This document shows, one piece after another, positions 15,015 through 23,991 of a stretch of DNA of 52,581 nucleotides (the first letter of the stretch is position 1; each line of letters opens with the position of its first letter). The stretch is from NCBI GenBank assembly GCA_031553225.1, contig JAVBLU010000025.1, positions 1-52,581 of the forward strand, read 5' to 3'. The translations under genes and the position numbers were made by a program. The notes beneath the pieces were generated by a model, which was not told the origin of the DNA, did no database searches, and worked only from the letters and a program-made list of their open reading frames with translations. Source of the DNA: JAVBLU01 sp031553225 (lineage in GTDB: Bacteria > Bacillota > Clostridia > Christensenellales > UBA1750).

Positions 15015-15970
15015 GGGTTCACCACGTTGATGGGCTTGTCGGCCAGGAAGGCCTTCAGGTTGTCGGCCGACACCTGCATAAGGCGCGCGCGTGCCTCGGT
15101 GGGCGCCCAGGCGATGTGCGGAGTGATGAACAGGTTTCGGGCCTTCAGAAGCGGGTTGTCGGCTGCGATGGGTTCCGTGGAGACCACGTCCACGCCAGCC
15201 GCGGCTATGCCGCCCGCGTTCAGCGCGTCGGCCAGATCCGCTTCCATCACGAGCGGCCCGCGGGAGGTGTTGATGAGGATGGCCGTTGGCTTCATAAGCG
15301 CGAGCGTTTGGCGGTTGATCATGCCCTGCGTTGCGGGGAAAAGCGGACAATGCAGAGTCACCACGTCGGCTGTGCGCAGCAGCTCTTCCAAAGAAACGTA
15401 GGTGAAACCTTCCGCCGCCAGGGCAGGATTTACCTGCGCGTCATAGGCGAGCACGTTCATGCCGAACGCTTTGGCGATGCGCCCCACCTGTGCGCCGATG
15501 CGGCCAAAGCCCACAACGCCCATGGTTTTGCCGGCGAGCTCAATGAGCGGGTAGTTCCAGAAGCAGAAGTCCGGCCCGGCCGTCCATGCCCCGTCGAACA
15601 CGGCCTGGCTGTGCGCGGCTACGTGGTGGCATATCTCCAACAGGTGGGCAAACACCATCTGCGCCACCGAAGCCGTACCATAGGTGGGCACGTTGCATAC
15701 GGGAATGCCCTTTTGCTTGGCGGCGGCCGTATCCACGATGTTGTAGCCCGTGGCCAGCACGGAGATGAAGCGCACGGATGGGCAAGCGTCCAGCGTGGCG
15801 GCCGTGATGGGCGTTTTGTTCGTGTACACCATCTGCGCGTCGCCGATGCGGCTGACGATGAGATCGGCGGGCGTGCGGTCGTACACCTTCAGCTCACCGA
15901 AGGCCGCGATGGCGTCCCAGCTCAGGTCGCCGGGGTTCAGGCGGTAGCCGTCCAGTACAACGATCTTCAC
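15011..15970 (-). CDS. D-2-hydroxyacid dehydrogenase (hydroxypyruvate/glyoxylate reductase-like)
   Basis: A 319-aa NAD(P)-dependent enzyme of the D-isomer 2-hydroxyacid dehydrogenase family. The nucleotide-binding motif is VGFGRIG. The catalytic Arg is in NTSRGPLV, Glu in VVSTEP and His in TPHIAWA. I choose the GTG at 15970, eight bases after GGAAGG, giving MKIVVLDGYRLNPGD, which is the typical family start; the ATG at 15979 touches the Shine-Dalgarno site. A glycerate kinase in the same gene run supports a glycerate/hydroxypyruvate role. It overlaps the following GNAT gene by four bases. Confidence 0.9.
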   Translation of the reverse strand: MKIVVLDGYRLNPGDLSWDAIAAFGELKVYDRTPADLIVSRIGDAQMVYTNKTPITAATLDACPSVRFISVLATGYNIVDTAAAKQKGIPVCNVPTYGTASVAQMVFAHLLEICHHVAAHSQAVFDGAWTAGPDFCFWNYPLIELAGKTMGVVGFGRIGAQVGRIAKAFGMNVLAYDAQVNPALAAEGFTYVSLEELLRTADVVTLHCPLFPATQGMINRQTLALMKPTAILINTSRGPLVMEADLADALNAGGIAAAGVDVVSTEPIAADNPLLKARNLFITPHIAWAPTEARARLMQVSADNLKAFLADKPINVVNP

Positions 15971-16002
15971 AGTGACCATCCTTCCAATGTGGTTTTCAAC
16001 GC

Positions 16003-17985
16003 TTAATGAATTCGTGCCAGAAGATAGCGCACCTCCAGGCAGGCCATCTCCCCGGGCAGCCGGAGCAGGGCGCGCCCGTCCTGCAGCTGTGCGGCGAGCG
16101 GACGCTCCCCGCCCGCTGCGTCAACTTGCGCATAGCAGCCAGCGGCGAGGACCCCGCCTAGCGACAGAACAACGCCCGCTTGCGACGCGGAATGAAAGCT
16201 GGTGGCGCTGAGCAGAAATGCGTCGCTGTGTAGCGCAAGCGCGGCGGGTGCCACGTTGTCGCCGCGGGCGATATAGACCGGCAGCGGCGCGCCTGCCACC
16301 CATTCGGCGGCGCGGCCGATCAGGCCCGGAATCCAGCTGTTCGCCAGCGCGGCGCGCGGCCAGCGTCCCATGCGGGCGTTCACCACCGCGCAGCGCGCGC
16401 CGCCTATGCCGGTGAACAGGAGGATGAAGGGCGCCGCGGGCTCGCCGTGGTCGTCCAGGTATCGCCCCAGCGCTTGCGCGCCGGGGGCGCAAAGCGGGCA
16501 GGGCATGCCCACGGCGCCCATGGCGCGCACAAAGTAGTAGATCGGCCACTCCTGCGCCGTGCCTTCCGGCGGCTTCCAAAGCAGATTGAGCGCTTGCCCG
16601 GGTACGCAGGGCGCGCCCATGCTCACCCCGAGGCGTGCGAGCAGGCCGCGGGCGGCCAGCACGTCGCAGGCGTCCAAATCGAGCAGCGCGCCGCGTGCAA
16701 GCACGCCTAGTGCCGCCTCGTCGGAGAGTTCTGCAAGGCCCTGGCCAAAGTGCGCCACGGCGTCCTGCGCGCTGCGCGCGCTGAAAGCGGGAAGCCCAAG
16801 GCAGCGCAGAGCGGCGAATCCTCCCGAGCGTGCCTCGCCCGTCATGAGCGCAGCGCCGGGCTCCCACACGGGCAGGCCCACGGGGCGTGTTGCGCCCTGT
16901 ATCAGCCGCACGATCGCCTCGGTCTGCGGGCGCCGCATGGCAAGCCTGCGTACGCAAGGGCCCGGCGATGGGGCCGGCGCGCACGGGCTGTGCAGATGCA
17001 AGCTGAGCGCCAGCGCGGGCTCGCCCATGGAAAAGCACGCGGCCATGTGGGCGATCACGGCGGCGGAAGACTTGATCGCCTCCTCGTATGGGTAGCTCTC
17101 CACCTCAGGCAGAAGGTCCGTGTCCGCGGGCAGTTTGGCCTTCCAGTACCCCAGCGACCACAGCGCGGCCGGGTAATCGGCCAAAGGCAAGCTCTCCCGG
17201 TACAAGGCGATTTGGGGCCGCACGAGGGGCGCGTGCGGAGCCGCCAGGGTTTGCGCCACGCATGCCACATCGAAAAACACCTGCCCGGGGTGCATCAGGC
17301 CCAGGCGGATGCATGGGTCCACGCCGTGCACGGCGGCGTTTATATCCCGCGCGAGGGCTTGCAGGTCGGCGGTGATCAACTCGAACATGACGGCCCGGGC
17401 GCGCGCGCGGACACCCTCGTCTTCGCTGTGCAGCAACGCCCGCACGGCGGCGCGGTTCGTCTGGCAGCCAAGCTGTGCGGCGAAGCGGCGCACGCGTTGC
17501 GGGTGATAGCAGCCGCTCAGCGGCACGCCAAAGTCGTCGTCGAGAAAAAACATCCGCGGCCGCAATGCGGCGTACGCCGCGTCACAAGCGCACAGATACG
17601 CGTGCAGGGGTTCGCAGTACGGGTCCAGCACGGGATGCTGCGCGGGCGCGCCTTCAGCATCCAGCTGGCGCTCGAAACCGAAGGAGGCAACCTCCCGCTC
17701 CGGAACGTACACATGCCCCAGGTGTGTAAAAACGTTGAGGGAGAAACCAAAGCCCGCCCCTTCAAGCGCGCGCTTACACCAGTGCAGGTGCTCCACGCGG
17801 CGGGCAAGCGCGTCCGGCCCGATAAAGCCCGAGTCCGGCGCATACGCAGGCGACGTGAAGAGCATCACCTCGCCGACACCTACAGCCTCGCATATGCGCG
17901 TCGTCTTGCGCAGATGCGCCTCGCGGTCGTGCGGCGGGATGTAAGCGCGCAGAACGGGGCGGCGAAGAGCGGTGTCCGCGGTCAT
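16003..17985 (-). CDS. Large unknown protein, TIM-barrel glycosidase-like
   Basis: A 660-aa protein I do not recognise. There is no signal peptide or membrane segment. The N-terminal 400 residues have the rhythm of a (beta/alpha)8 barrel. Acidic clusters at predicted strand ends, FFLDDDFGVP (about 165) and LLPEVESYPYE (about 315), could supply catalytic acids as in clan GH-A hydrolases. The C-terminal part (about 430-660) looks beta-rich and could hold accessory domains as in GH42-like enzymes. The ATG at 17985 follows GGAAAGGAG. It lies between glycerate kinase and hydroxypyruvate-reductase-like genes and may release a glycerate-bearing or related sugar compound; that is a guess. Confidence 0.5.
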   Translation of the reverse strand: MTADTALRRPVLRAYIPPHDREAHLRKTTRICEAVGVGEVMLFTSPAYAPDSGFIGPDALARRVEHLHWCKRALEGAGFGFSLNVFTHLGHVYVPEREVASFGFERQLDAEGAPAQHPVLDPYCEPLHAYLCACDAAYAALRPRMFFLDDDFGVPLSGCYHPQRVRRFAAQLGCQTNRAAVRALLHSEDEGVRARARAVMFELITADLQALARDINAAVHGVDPCIRLGLMHPGQVFFDVACVAQTLAAPHAPLVRPQIALYRESLPLADYPAALWSLGYWKAKLPADTDLLPEVESYPYEEAIKSSAAVIAHMAACFSMGEPALALSLHLHSPCAPAPSPGPCVRRLAMRRPQTEAIVRLIQGATRPVGLPVWEPGAALMTGEARSGGFAALRCLGLPAFSARSAQDAVAHFGQGLAELSDEAALGVLARGALLDLDACDVLAARGLLARLGVSMGAPCVPGQALNLLWKPPEGTAQEWPIYYFVRAMGAVGMPCPLCAPGAQALGRYLDDHGEPAAPFILLFTGIGGARCAVVNARMGRWPRAALANSWIPGLIGRAAEWVAGAPLPVYIARGDNVAPAALALHSDAFLLSATSFHSASQAGVVLSLGGVLAAGCYAQVDAAGGERPLAAQLQDGRALLRLPGEMACLEVRYLLARIH

Positions 17986-18094
17986 GGCGGCTCCTTTCCT
18001 CTGGATAACCACGCGCTTGATGCAGGCGCGCCACCGCGGTGGATCCACGCGCCGCACACACGTCGCCGTGTGGCCGCGCCTGACCTTTTGAGCT

Positions 18095-19231
18095 TCAGCG
18101 CTTCATCTGGCGGCCAAGGCGCACGGCGCGCAGGGCGCGCTCGGACGCGTCGGCAAGCAGCGCGCGGGCGTCCTGCAGGCATTCTTCCAGGGACATAGGC
18201 CGGGGCACGATGGAGAACGCCGCGCCAACGCCTTTCGCATACACATCCGACGCGCCCGGCCCGAGCGACCCGGCGATGGCGATGACGGGCACGCCATGCT
18301 TCTGCGCCCGCTGCGCGATACCCACGGGCGCTTTGCCGCGCGCGGTTTGGCCATCCAGGCGGCCCTCGCCCGTGAGCACCAGATCCGCGCCCGCCAGCTG
18401 CGCGTCAAAGTCGATCGCCTCCAATACGGCGTCGATGCCAGGCCGTATCTGCGCGCCGCAGCACAGAAGCGCAAAGCCCAATCCGCCCGCAGCACCCGCA
18501 CCCTGCCTGTCCCGCGCGCGCGTGCCCAAAGCCGGCTCCAGAAGATCGGCCAGATGGGCGAGAGCGGCGTCCAAACGGGCAGCCATAGCGGGCGTAACGC
18601 CCTTCTGCGGCCCGAATATGGCCGTCGCACCGGACGGGCCGCACAGCGGGTTATCCACGTCCGATAAAGCGATGACGTCCGTGCCGCGCAGCAGCGGGTG
18701 TAAGGTGGATGCGTCCACGCTTGCCAGCCGCTCTAGCGCGCCGCTGCCATGGGGAAGAGGCTCTCCCTTTTCGTCCAGAAGACGAAGGCCCAGAGCGCAC
18801 AGCGCGCCCGCCCCGCCGTCGTTCGTCGCCGAGCCGCCCAGGCCTACGTACAGCGTGTGCGGACGCCTTTGAAGGGCCGCTGCAATCAGCTCGCCCGTGC
18901 CGTACGTGCTGGCGCGCAGCGGGTCGCGCCGGCCGCCCGCCAGCGGCAACCCGGAGGCCGAGGCCATGTCGAGCACGGCGGAACCGTCCGGCAGCATTCC
19001 AAAGGACGCTTGAACCATCTCGCCGTGCGGCCCGTGCACCTGCACCTGCTCGAGAGCGCCGCCCAGCGCGCGGGTAAGCGCGTCGGCCGTGCCCTCGCCC
19101 CCATCGGCGATGGGGTAGACGGACACGGCCGCATCGGGAAAGGCGCGACGGACGCCATCTGCCATGGCGGCGCCAGCTTCCAGCGAAGACAGGCATCCTT
19201 TGTACGAGTCGCTGACGATCAGAATCCGCAT
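18095..19231 (-). CDS. Glycerate kinase (GlxK/GarK type)
   Basis: A 378-aa glycerate 2-kinase-type enzyme. Family landmarks are SDSYKGCLSSLEAGAAMADG at the N-terminus, YPIADGGEGTADAL, GLGGSATNDGGAGAL, FGPQKGVTP and VLTGEGRLDGQTARGKAPVG. The ATG at 19231 is seven bases after GGAGG; an upstream in-frame ATG lacks a site. Together with the dehydrogenase two genes on, it would take hydroxypyruvate through glycerate to phosphoglycerate and glycolysis. Confidence 0.95.
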   Translation of the reverse strand: MRILIVSDSYKGCLSSLEAGAAMADGVRRAFPDAAVSVYPIADGGEGTADALTRALGGALEQVQVHGPHGEMVQASFGMLPDGSAVLDMASASGLPLAGGRRDPLRASTYGTGELIAAALQRRPHTLYVGLGGSATNDGGAGALCALGLRLLDEKGEPLPHGSGALERLASVDASTLHPLLRGTDVIALSDVDNPLCGPSGATAIFGPQKGVTPAMAARLDAALAHLADLLEPALGTRARDRQGAGAAGGLGFALLCCGAQIRPGIDAVLEAIDFDAQLAGADLVLTGEGRLDGQTARGKAPVGIAQRAQKHGVPVIAIAGSLGPGASDVYAKGVGAAFSIVPRPMSLEECLQDARALLADASERALRAVRLGRQMKR

Positions 19232-19292
19232 ACATACGCCTCCGTCGTGTCCTTGCATAGCTCATACCGCGCACGATATGTGCGGCGGCTCC

Positions 19293-20213
19293 TTACGTCC
19301 GGCCGATGACGGCAAGCATCATGCCGACGTGAACCTCCCAGGGGGCCGCGCCGGTGCGCATTTCAATGCGCTGCTTCATGCGCTCGTCCACCAGCGAAAG
19401 CAACTCCTCCTGCACGGCCTTGGTGACCAGGGACGCGTAACCGGGGTTCTGCTTTGCATGGCGTTGCTCCAGCGCCATGGCGATGCGCACCTGCTCGCGC
19501 GGATAGGCCGTCAGCATGGCAAGCACACGCAGGCTCTCCTCATTGTATTTTCCGACGCACTCGGGGATGGCCATGGCGTCCACGCGCACCTCTTGAAGCC
19601 CGGCCTCCTCGAAAGCTCCGGGCATCTCGTAGGGTTTCAGCGCCCATTTGGCCACGCCGATATCCGCGTCCACATTCAGGCTGGCGATGACGCTTTTGAC
19701 GAGGGCAAGCAACTCCTGTTCGCGCGCGGAGGGGCCGGGAATGTTGTCGGGCACGGAATGCAGCGCCGACTGTGGAAACATGGACAAGGCCGCCACGGTG
19801 CCGCCCGGGCGCAGCACGCGCTTTTGCTCGCTCAGGAAGGGGACGGGAGGCAGATGCTCCATGAGCGTATAGCTCAGCGCATAGTCGAAGGCTTCCTCGC
19901 CAAAGGGCAGATGCAGCGCGTCGCCAACGATAAACTGCACGTTGTTGAGCCCTTCGTTGGCGGCGCTGCGCGTAGCGGCCGTAATAAAATCCGCGTCGCG
20001 GTCCAGCCCCACAAAGGACGTGTCCGGGCAGGACGCGGCCAGCGCGCGCGTGAGGATCCCCACGCCGCAGCCCACCTCCAGCACGCGCCCCGCGCCGCGC
20101 AGAGAGAACATATCGATGAGGCGCGCGGTGATGCGCGGGGTAAAACGCGCGCGGCGCGACGTCTCCATTAGCCCGGTGCTTTGCACATATTGCGACCAGC
20201 GAATGTCCGGCAT
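19293..20213 (-). CDS. SAM-dependent methyltransferase (class I)
   Basis: A 306-aa Rossmann methyltransferase. Motif I is VLEVGCGVGILT, motif II begins FVGLDRD, and motif IV is DYALSYTLMEHLPP followed by KRVLRPGGTVA. The C-terminal 120 residues are helical and may define the acceptor. The ATG at 20213 follows GGAGGAGG. It is the first gene of the six-gene minus-strand run. The acceptor is unknown. Confidence 0.85.
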   Translation of the reverse strand: MPDIRWSQYVQSTGLMETSRRARFTPRITARLIDMFSLRGAGRVLEVGCGVGILTRALAASCPDTSFVGLDRDADFITAATRSAANEGLNNVQFIVGDALHLPFGEEAFDYALSYTLMEHLPPVPFLSEQKRVLRPGGTVAALSMFPQSALHSVPDNIPGPSAREQELLALVKSVIASLNVDADIGVAKWALKPYEMPGAFEEAGLQEVRVDAMAIPECVGKYNEESLRVLAMLTAYPREQVRIAMALEQRHAKQNPGYASLVTKAVQEELLSLVDERMKQRIEMRTGAAPWEVHVGMMLAVIGRT

Positions 20214-20273
20214 AACAGGGCCTCCTCCACATGTGTAGCGCCAATCGGCGCTTGCCGTCCGGCGAAATTTATG

Positions 20274-20309
20274 AAAAGCGGCGCAGCCCGAGTGATCGTT
20301 CTGCGCCGC
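20274..20309 (-). terminator. Terminator of ackA
   Basis: On the minus strand a 9-bp stem GCGGCGCAG/CTGCGCCGC with a 14-base loop is followed by TTTTCAT. It lies 12 bases beyond the ackA stop. Confidence 0.85.
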
Positions 20310-20321
20310 AATGAATGCTTG

Positions 20322-21545
20322 TTATTTTGACAGGGCCAGCGTGTCGCGGGCGATGGTCATTTCCTCGTCCGTGTTCACAATCATCACCGTAACGCGCGAG
20401 CCGGGCCGGGAGATGATGCTTTCCTTGCGGTTGTTCTGCCAGTTCTTCTCAACGTCCAGCTCCGCGCCCAGGAAGGCGAGCGGCTCTACGATCTGCTGGC
20501 GGGAGATCTCGGTGTTCTCACCGATGCCGCCGGCAAAGGCGATGGCGTCCAGGCCGCCCATGGCCGCCGCATAAGCGCCAATGTACTTACGCACGCGGTA
20601 GGCGAACACGTTGAGGGCGATGTTGGCGCGCTTGTCGCCGGCGCCCGGGTCAGCGTTTAGGCAGCTTTTGTCGTCCTTCAGAGCGTCGTGCGTAATATCG
20701 CGCATGTCGCTGGAGCGGCCGTCCAGGCCGAGCAGGCCGGATTTTTTGTTGAGCAGGTCGAGCACCTGTTCGATGGAAAGGCCTAACTTTTTCATCAGGT
20801 ACTCAAGGATGGCGGGGTCGATGTCGCCGCTGCGCGTGCCCATCATCACGCCCTCCAGCGGCGTGAGGCCCATGGAGGTATCGACGGACTTGCCGTGGTC
20901 CACGGCGGCAATGGAGCAGCCGTTGCCCAGATGGCAGGTGACGATCTTCAGATCCTCCACCGGCCGGCCCATCATGTGGGCGGCGCGGCGTGATACATAG
21001 AAATGCGAGGTTCCGTGGAAGCCGTAGCGGCGCACGCGGTACTTCTCGTACAACTCGTAAGGAATGCCGTACAGATACGCCTGCTCGGGCATGGTTTGGT
21101 GGAAGGCCGTATCGAACACCGCCACCATGGGTACCTTGGGCATGATGGCGCTGCAGGCCTCGATACCCTGGATATTGGCGGGGTTGTGCAGGGGAGCGAG
21201 GTCGATGTTGTCGCGGATGGCGGCCATGACCTGATCGTTGATGAGCACCGATTTGGCGAACTTTTCGCCGCCGTGCACCACGCGGTGGCCAACGGCGCCG
21301 ATCTCGCTCATGCTGTTGATAACGCCGCGCTCGGTGAGTGCGCGCAGCACGATCTGAATCGCCGCCCGGTGATCGGGCATAGGCTCCTCAATGATGAATT
21401 CCTGCGCGCCTGTTTTGTGTTTCAGGCGGCTGCCCTCGATGCCAATGCGCTCGGCCAACCCCTTGCCGATGACCTTCTCATCCGTCATATCGATCAGCTG
21501 ATATTTGATGGTTGAGCTGCCTGCATTGATGACCAGAATCTTCAA
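20322..21545 (-). CDS. ackA: Acetate kinase
   Basis: A 407-aa enzyme interconverting acetyl phosphate plus ADP with acetate plus ATP, the energy-yielding step of acetate fermentation. Signatures: KILVINAGSSTIKYQL at the N-terminus, AVGHRVVHGGEKF, the AVFDTAFHQTMP region, YGFHGTSH and HLGNGCSIAAVDHGKS. I place the start at the TTG at 21545: GGGAGG is nine bases upstream and the product begins MKILVINAGSS as usual, whereas the ATG at 21554 directly abuts the Shine-Dalgarno site. No pta gene is adjacent. Divergent from tmcAL. Confidence 0.97.
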   Translation of the reverse strand: MKILVINAGSSTIKYQLIDMTDEKVIGKGLAERIGIEGSRLKHKTGAQEFIIEEPMPDHRAAIQIVLRALTERGVINSMSEIGAVGHRVVHGGEKFAKSVLINDQVMAAIRDNIDLAPLHNPANIQGIEACSAIMPKVPMVAVFDTAFHQTMPEQAYLYGIPYELYEKYRVRRYGFHGTSHFYVSRRAAHMMGRPVEDLKIVTCHLGNGCSIAAVDHGKSVDTSMGLTPLEGVMMGTRSGDIDPAILEYLMKKLGLSIEQVLDLLNKKSGLLGLDGRSSDMRDITHDALKDDKSCLNADPGAGDKRANIALNVFAYRVRKYIGAYAAAMGGLDAIAFAGGIGENTEISRQQIVEPLAFLGAELDVEKNWQNNRKESIISRPGSRVTVMIVNTDEEMTIARDTLALSK

Positions 21546-21819
21546 GACCCGCATCCTCCCTTATGTGACGAAAAACGGAAACGCCGCCGCGCCCGCGCGT
21601 CGGTCGAAGCGGCATGCCAGCCAATAGAAATGCCCACTGCTTACATCGGTTATTGCGGCGCAAACTTAATCGTTTCGCGCAAAGATTGCGCTGAAGGCCC
21701 CATTTTTGTACGTGGGGCGTGACGATGGCCCGCGCGGCGTGCTACAATAAGCAGGGCACCGCGTATGCACCTCTATTATACACCAATATAAGAATAAAGA
21801 AAGGGGCGGGCGGCAAATC
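21546..21819. other. 274-base divergent ackA-tmcAL intergenic region
   Basis: It carries the upstream regions of both genes. On the plus strand TACAAT near 21741 and TATTAT near 21774 are candidate -10 elements for tmcAL. A GCCCCA/TGGGGC inverted repeat lies at about 21697-21719. No gene is visible. Confidence 0.45.
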
Positions 21820-23034
21820 GTGCAGATTGCACATGGCGCGGCAGTGGGGATTATCTGCGAATACAATCCCTTCCACACCGGGCACGCGCACCATATCCAA
21901 GAGGCGAAGCGCCTGAGCGGCGCGAATCTGTGCGTGGGCGCCATGAGCGGAAGTTTCGTGCAGCGCGCCGAGGCCGCCGTCGCGGACAAGTGGCTGCGCG
22001 CCCGGATGGCGCTTGAGGGCGGAATGGATCTGGTTATAGAGATTCCGGCCCTGTTCGCCGTGCGCGCCGCACGCGACTTCGCATCGGCCGGGGTGCGCCT
22101 GCTGCACGCGCTGGGCTGTACGCATATCGCCTTTGGCTGCGAGGAGGAGGACGGGGAGCTGCTGCGCGCGCTTGCCCGCGCGCTGTGCGCGGAGCCGCCC
22201 GCACTATCCAAGGCCGTGCGGGAGGGACTGGCCGCCGGGAAATCGTACCCCCGTGCGCTGTCGGAAGGCGTGCTCGCCTGGAACGGGCTGCCCTTTGCGG
22301 CGGAGCAGCTTGCGGCTGCGCTCAACGGGCCGAACAACGCTCTGGCCATCGAATACCTGATCGCTCTGCAGCGGCAGGGCGCGCCTCTCATCCCGGTATT
22401 CGTGCGGCGTACGGCGCCTCACCACGCACAAGAGGCGGCCGCGTACGCCTCCGCCTCGGCTGTGCGGCGCATGCTGCTGGCGGGCAATGATGCGGCCGAG
22501 CGCTACGTGCCCTTCGCTTATGGCGAATTGGCGGACGGCCTAGCCCGCCCGGACGCGCTGAACGTATTGTTGCTGGACGCGCTGCGCACGCGCGCGGACG
22601 GCCTGATCGGCCTTCCGGACTGGGAGAGAGGCCTGCACCTGCGCCTGCAGCACGCCGCACAGGAGGCCGTCGGCTTCCCTGAGGCGCTCGCTCTGGCAAA
22701 ATCCAAGCGCGTCACAATGGCAAGGCTTCGGCGGCTGTGCGCGCAGCTGCTGCTCGGCGTAACCCCCGAACTGATCGCCCAGCATCCGCGGCCGGAATAC
22801 GCCCGCGTTTTGGGCATGAAATCCACCGCGCATGCGCTGCTACGGCAGGCAAGAGGCGGCGATCTCCCGGTCGTGTACAGCGCCGCGCGGCTGCGCGGCA
22901 ACCCGGCCTTTGCCCTGGACGCGCGCGCCACCGACCTGCAGGCCCTCTGCCTTGGGCGGCCCGCCGGCGCGGACTATACTCGGCCGCCGTACATGCCCGC
23001 CGAAGGGGCGGACGACTCATACAGAAACGAGTGA
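21820..23034 (+). CDS. tmcAL: tRNA(Met) cytidine acetate ligase
   Basis: A 404-aa member of the TmcAL (YlbM) family, which uses ATP and acetate to make N4-acetylcytidine at the wobble base of elongator tRNA-Met. The nucleotidyltransferase motif is GIICEYNPFHTGHAHHI (HxGH type), followed by VGAMSGSFVQRAEAA and the KWLRARMALEGGMDLVIE segment. It begins at a GTG after AAGGGGCGG. lgt follows five bases after its stop, so the two form an operon. It is divergent from ackA, whose product also handles acetate. Confidence 0.94.
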   Translation: MQIAHGAAVGIICEYNPFHTGHAHHIQEAKRLSGANLCVGAMSGSFVQRAEAAVADKWLRARMALEGGMDLVIEIPALFAVRAARDFASAGVRLLHALGCTHIAFGCEEEDGELLRALARALCAEPPALSKAVREGLAAGKSYPRALSEGVLAWNGLPFAAEQLAAALNGPNNALAIEYLIALQRQGAPLIPVFVRRTAPHHAQEAAAYASASAVRRMLLAGNDAAERYVPFAYGELADGLARPDALNVLLLDALRTRADGLIGLPDWERGLHLRLQHAAQEAVGFPEALALAKSKRVTMARLRRLCAQLLLGVTPELIAQHPRPEYARVLGMKSTAHALLRQARGGDLPVVYSAARLRGNPAFALDARATDLQALCLGRPAGADYTRPPYMPAEGADDSYRNE

Positions 23035-23039
23035 TCGAC

Positions 23040-23792
23040 ATGCACAACGACCTCTTTCGCATCGGCTCCATCACCGTACACGGCTACGGCCTGATGATCG
23101 CTCTCGGCGTAGCCGCGGCCGTGCTGCTGGGCGCCTACCGCGCCAACCAGCGGGGTCTGCAGGGCGACGCGGTGTACAGCATCTCCTTCGCCTGCCTGCT
23201 TGTCGGGTTTGCGTGCGCAAAGCTTCTGTACTGCGCTTTGGAGCTGCGCGCGCTGCTCGCCGACCCGCTCTCCGTACTGTTGGGCGGCGGGTTCATCGTG
23301 TATGGCGGCATTATGGGCGGCTTTGGAGCCGCCGTCTTGTACTGCCGCGCGAAAGGTTACCCCTTTCTGGCGTACTTCGATCTTCTTGCGCCTTCCCTTG
23401 CCCTGGCGCAGGGGTTCGGGCGCATCGGCTGCTTTCTGGCAGGCTGTTGCTACGGCAGGGAAACGCACGCCGCGTGGGGCGTGGTTTTCCCCGCAGGGTG
23501 CATCGCTCCGTCCGGCGTGCCGCTTGTGCCCACGCAGCTCATCTCCAGCGCAGGCGATTTTCTCATCGCGGGAGCTCTGCTTCTGTATGCGACAAAAGAA
23601 CGCCGACCCGGCCGAGTCGGCGCGATGTACCTGGTTTTGTACGGCGTCGGCCGCTTTCTGGTTGAGTTTCTACGCAACGATTACCGCGGGAGCGTGGGGG
23701 CGCTGTCCGTGGGGCAGTTCATCTCCCTGTTCGTCGCGGCGGCCGGATTTCTGTACCTCTTTCGTCGCAAGAGACCCTTCGCCGCGTCCTGA
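23040..23792 (+). CDS. lgt: Prolipoprotein diacylglyceryl transferase
   Basis: A 250-aa membrane enzyme that moves diacylglyceryl from phosphatidylglycerol to the lipobox Cys of prolipoproteins. It has about seven hydrophobic segments. The motifs GGGFIVYGGIMGG (Tyr where many proteobacterial enzymes have His) and GRIGCFLAGCCYGRET are the family signatures, and VEFLRNDYRG lies near the C-terminus. The ATG at 23040 comes five bases after the tmcAL stop. Confidence 0.95.
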   Translation: MHNDLFRIGSITVHGYGLMIALGVAAAVLLGAYRANQRGLQGDAVYSISFACLLVGFACAKLLYCALELRALLADPLSVLLGGGFIVYGGIMGGFGAAVLYCRAKGYPFLAYFDLLAPSLALAQGFGRIGCFLAGCCYGRETHAAWGVVFPAGCIAPSGVPLVPTQLISSAGDFLIAGALLLYATKERRPGRVGAMYLVLYGVGRFLVEFLRNDYRGSVGALSVGQFISLFVAAAGFLYLFRRKRPFAAS

Positions 23793-23951
23793 CGGCCAAA
23801 CAAAGGCGCATCGCTGCCGAAGAACCAGCGAGGCCGTAAACGAGGAAAACCTGGCGGGATGCACGGCCATTGATACGCGAATCGTCGCGCCGGGCGGAAA
23901 GCACGCAGACCTAAGCGGCCAGGGCTGCGAAGCAAGATTGTGCGGCGGTAT

Positions 23952-23991
23952 GGAAGCGGAAGAGCCGGGAGGTTCCTCCGCTTCCGTTTTT
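23952..23991 (+). terminator. Terminator of the tmcAL-lgt operon
   Basis: A 9-bp stem GGAAGCGGA/TCCGCTTCC (arms 23952-23960 and 23977-23985), extended by partial pairing in the loop, is followed by GTTTTT. The 160 bases between lgt and this hairpin hold no recognisable gene. Confidence 0.85.
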
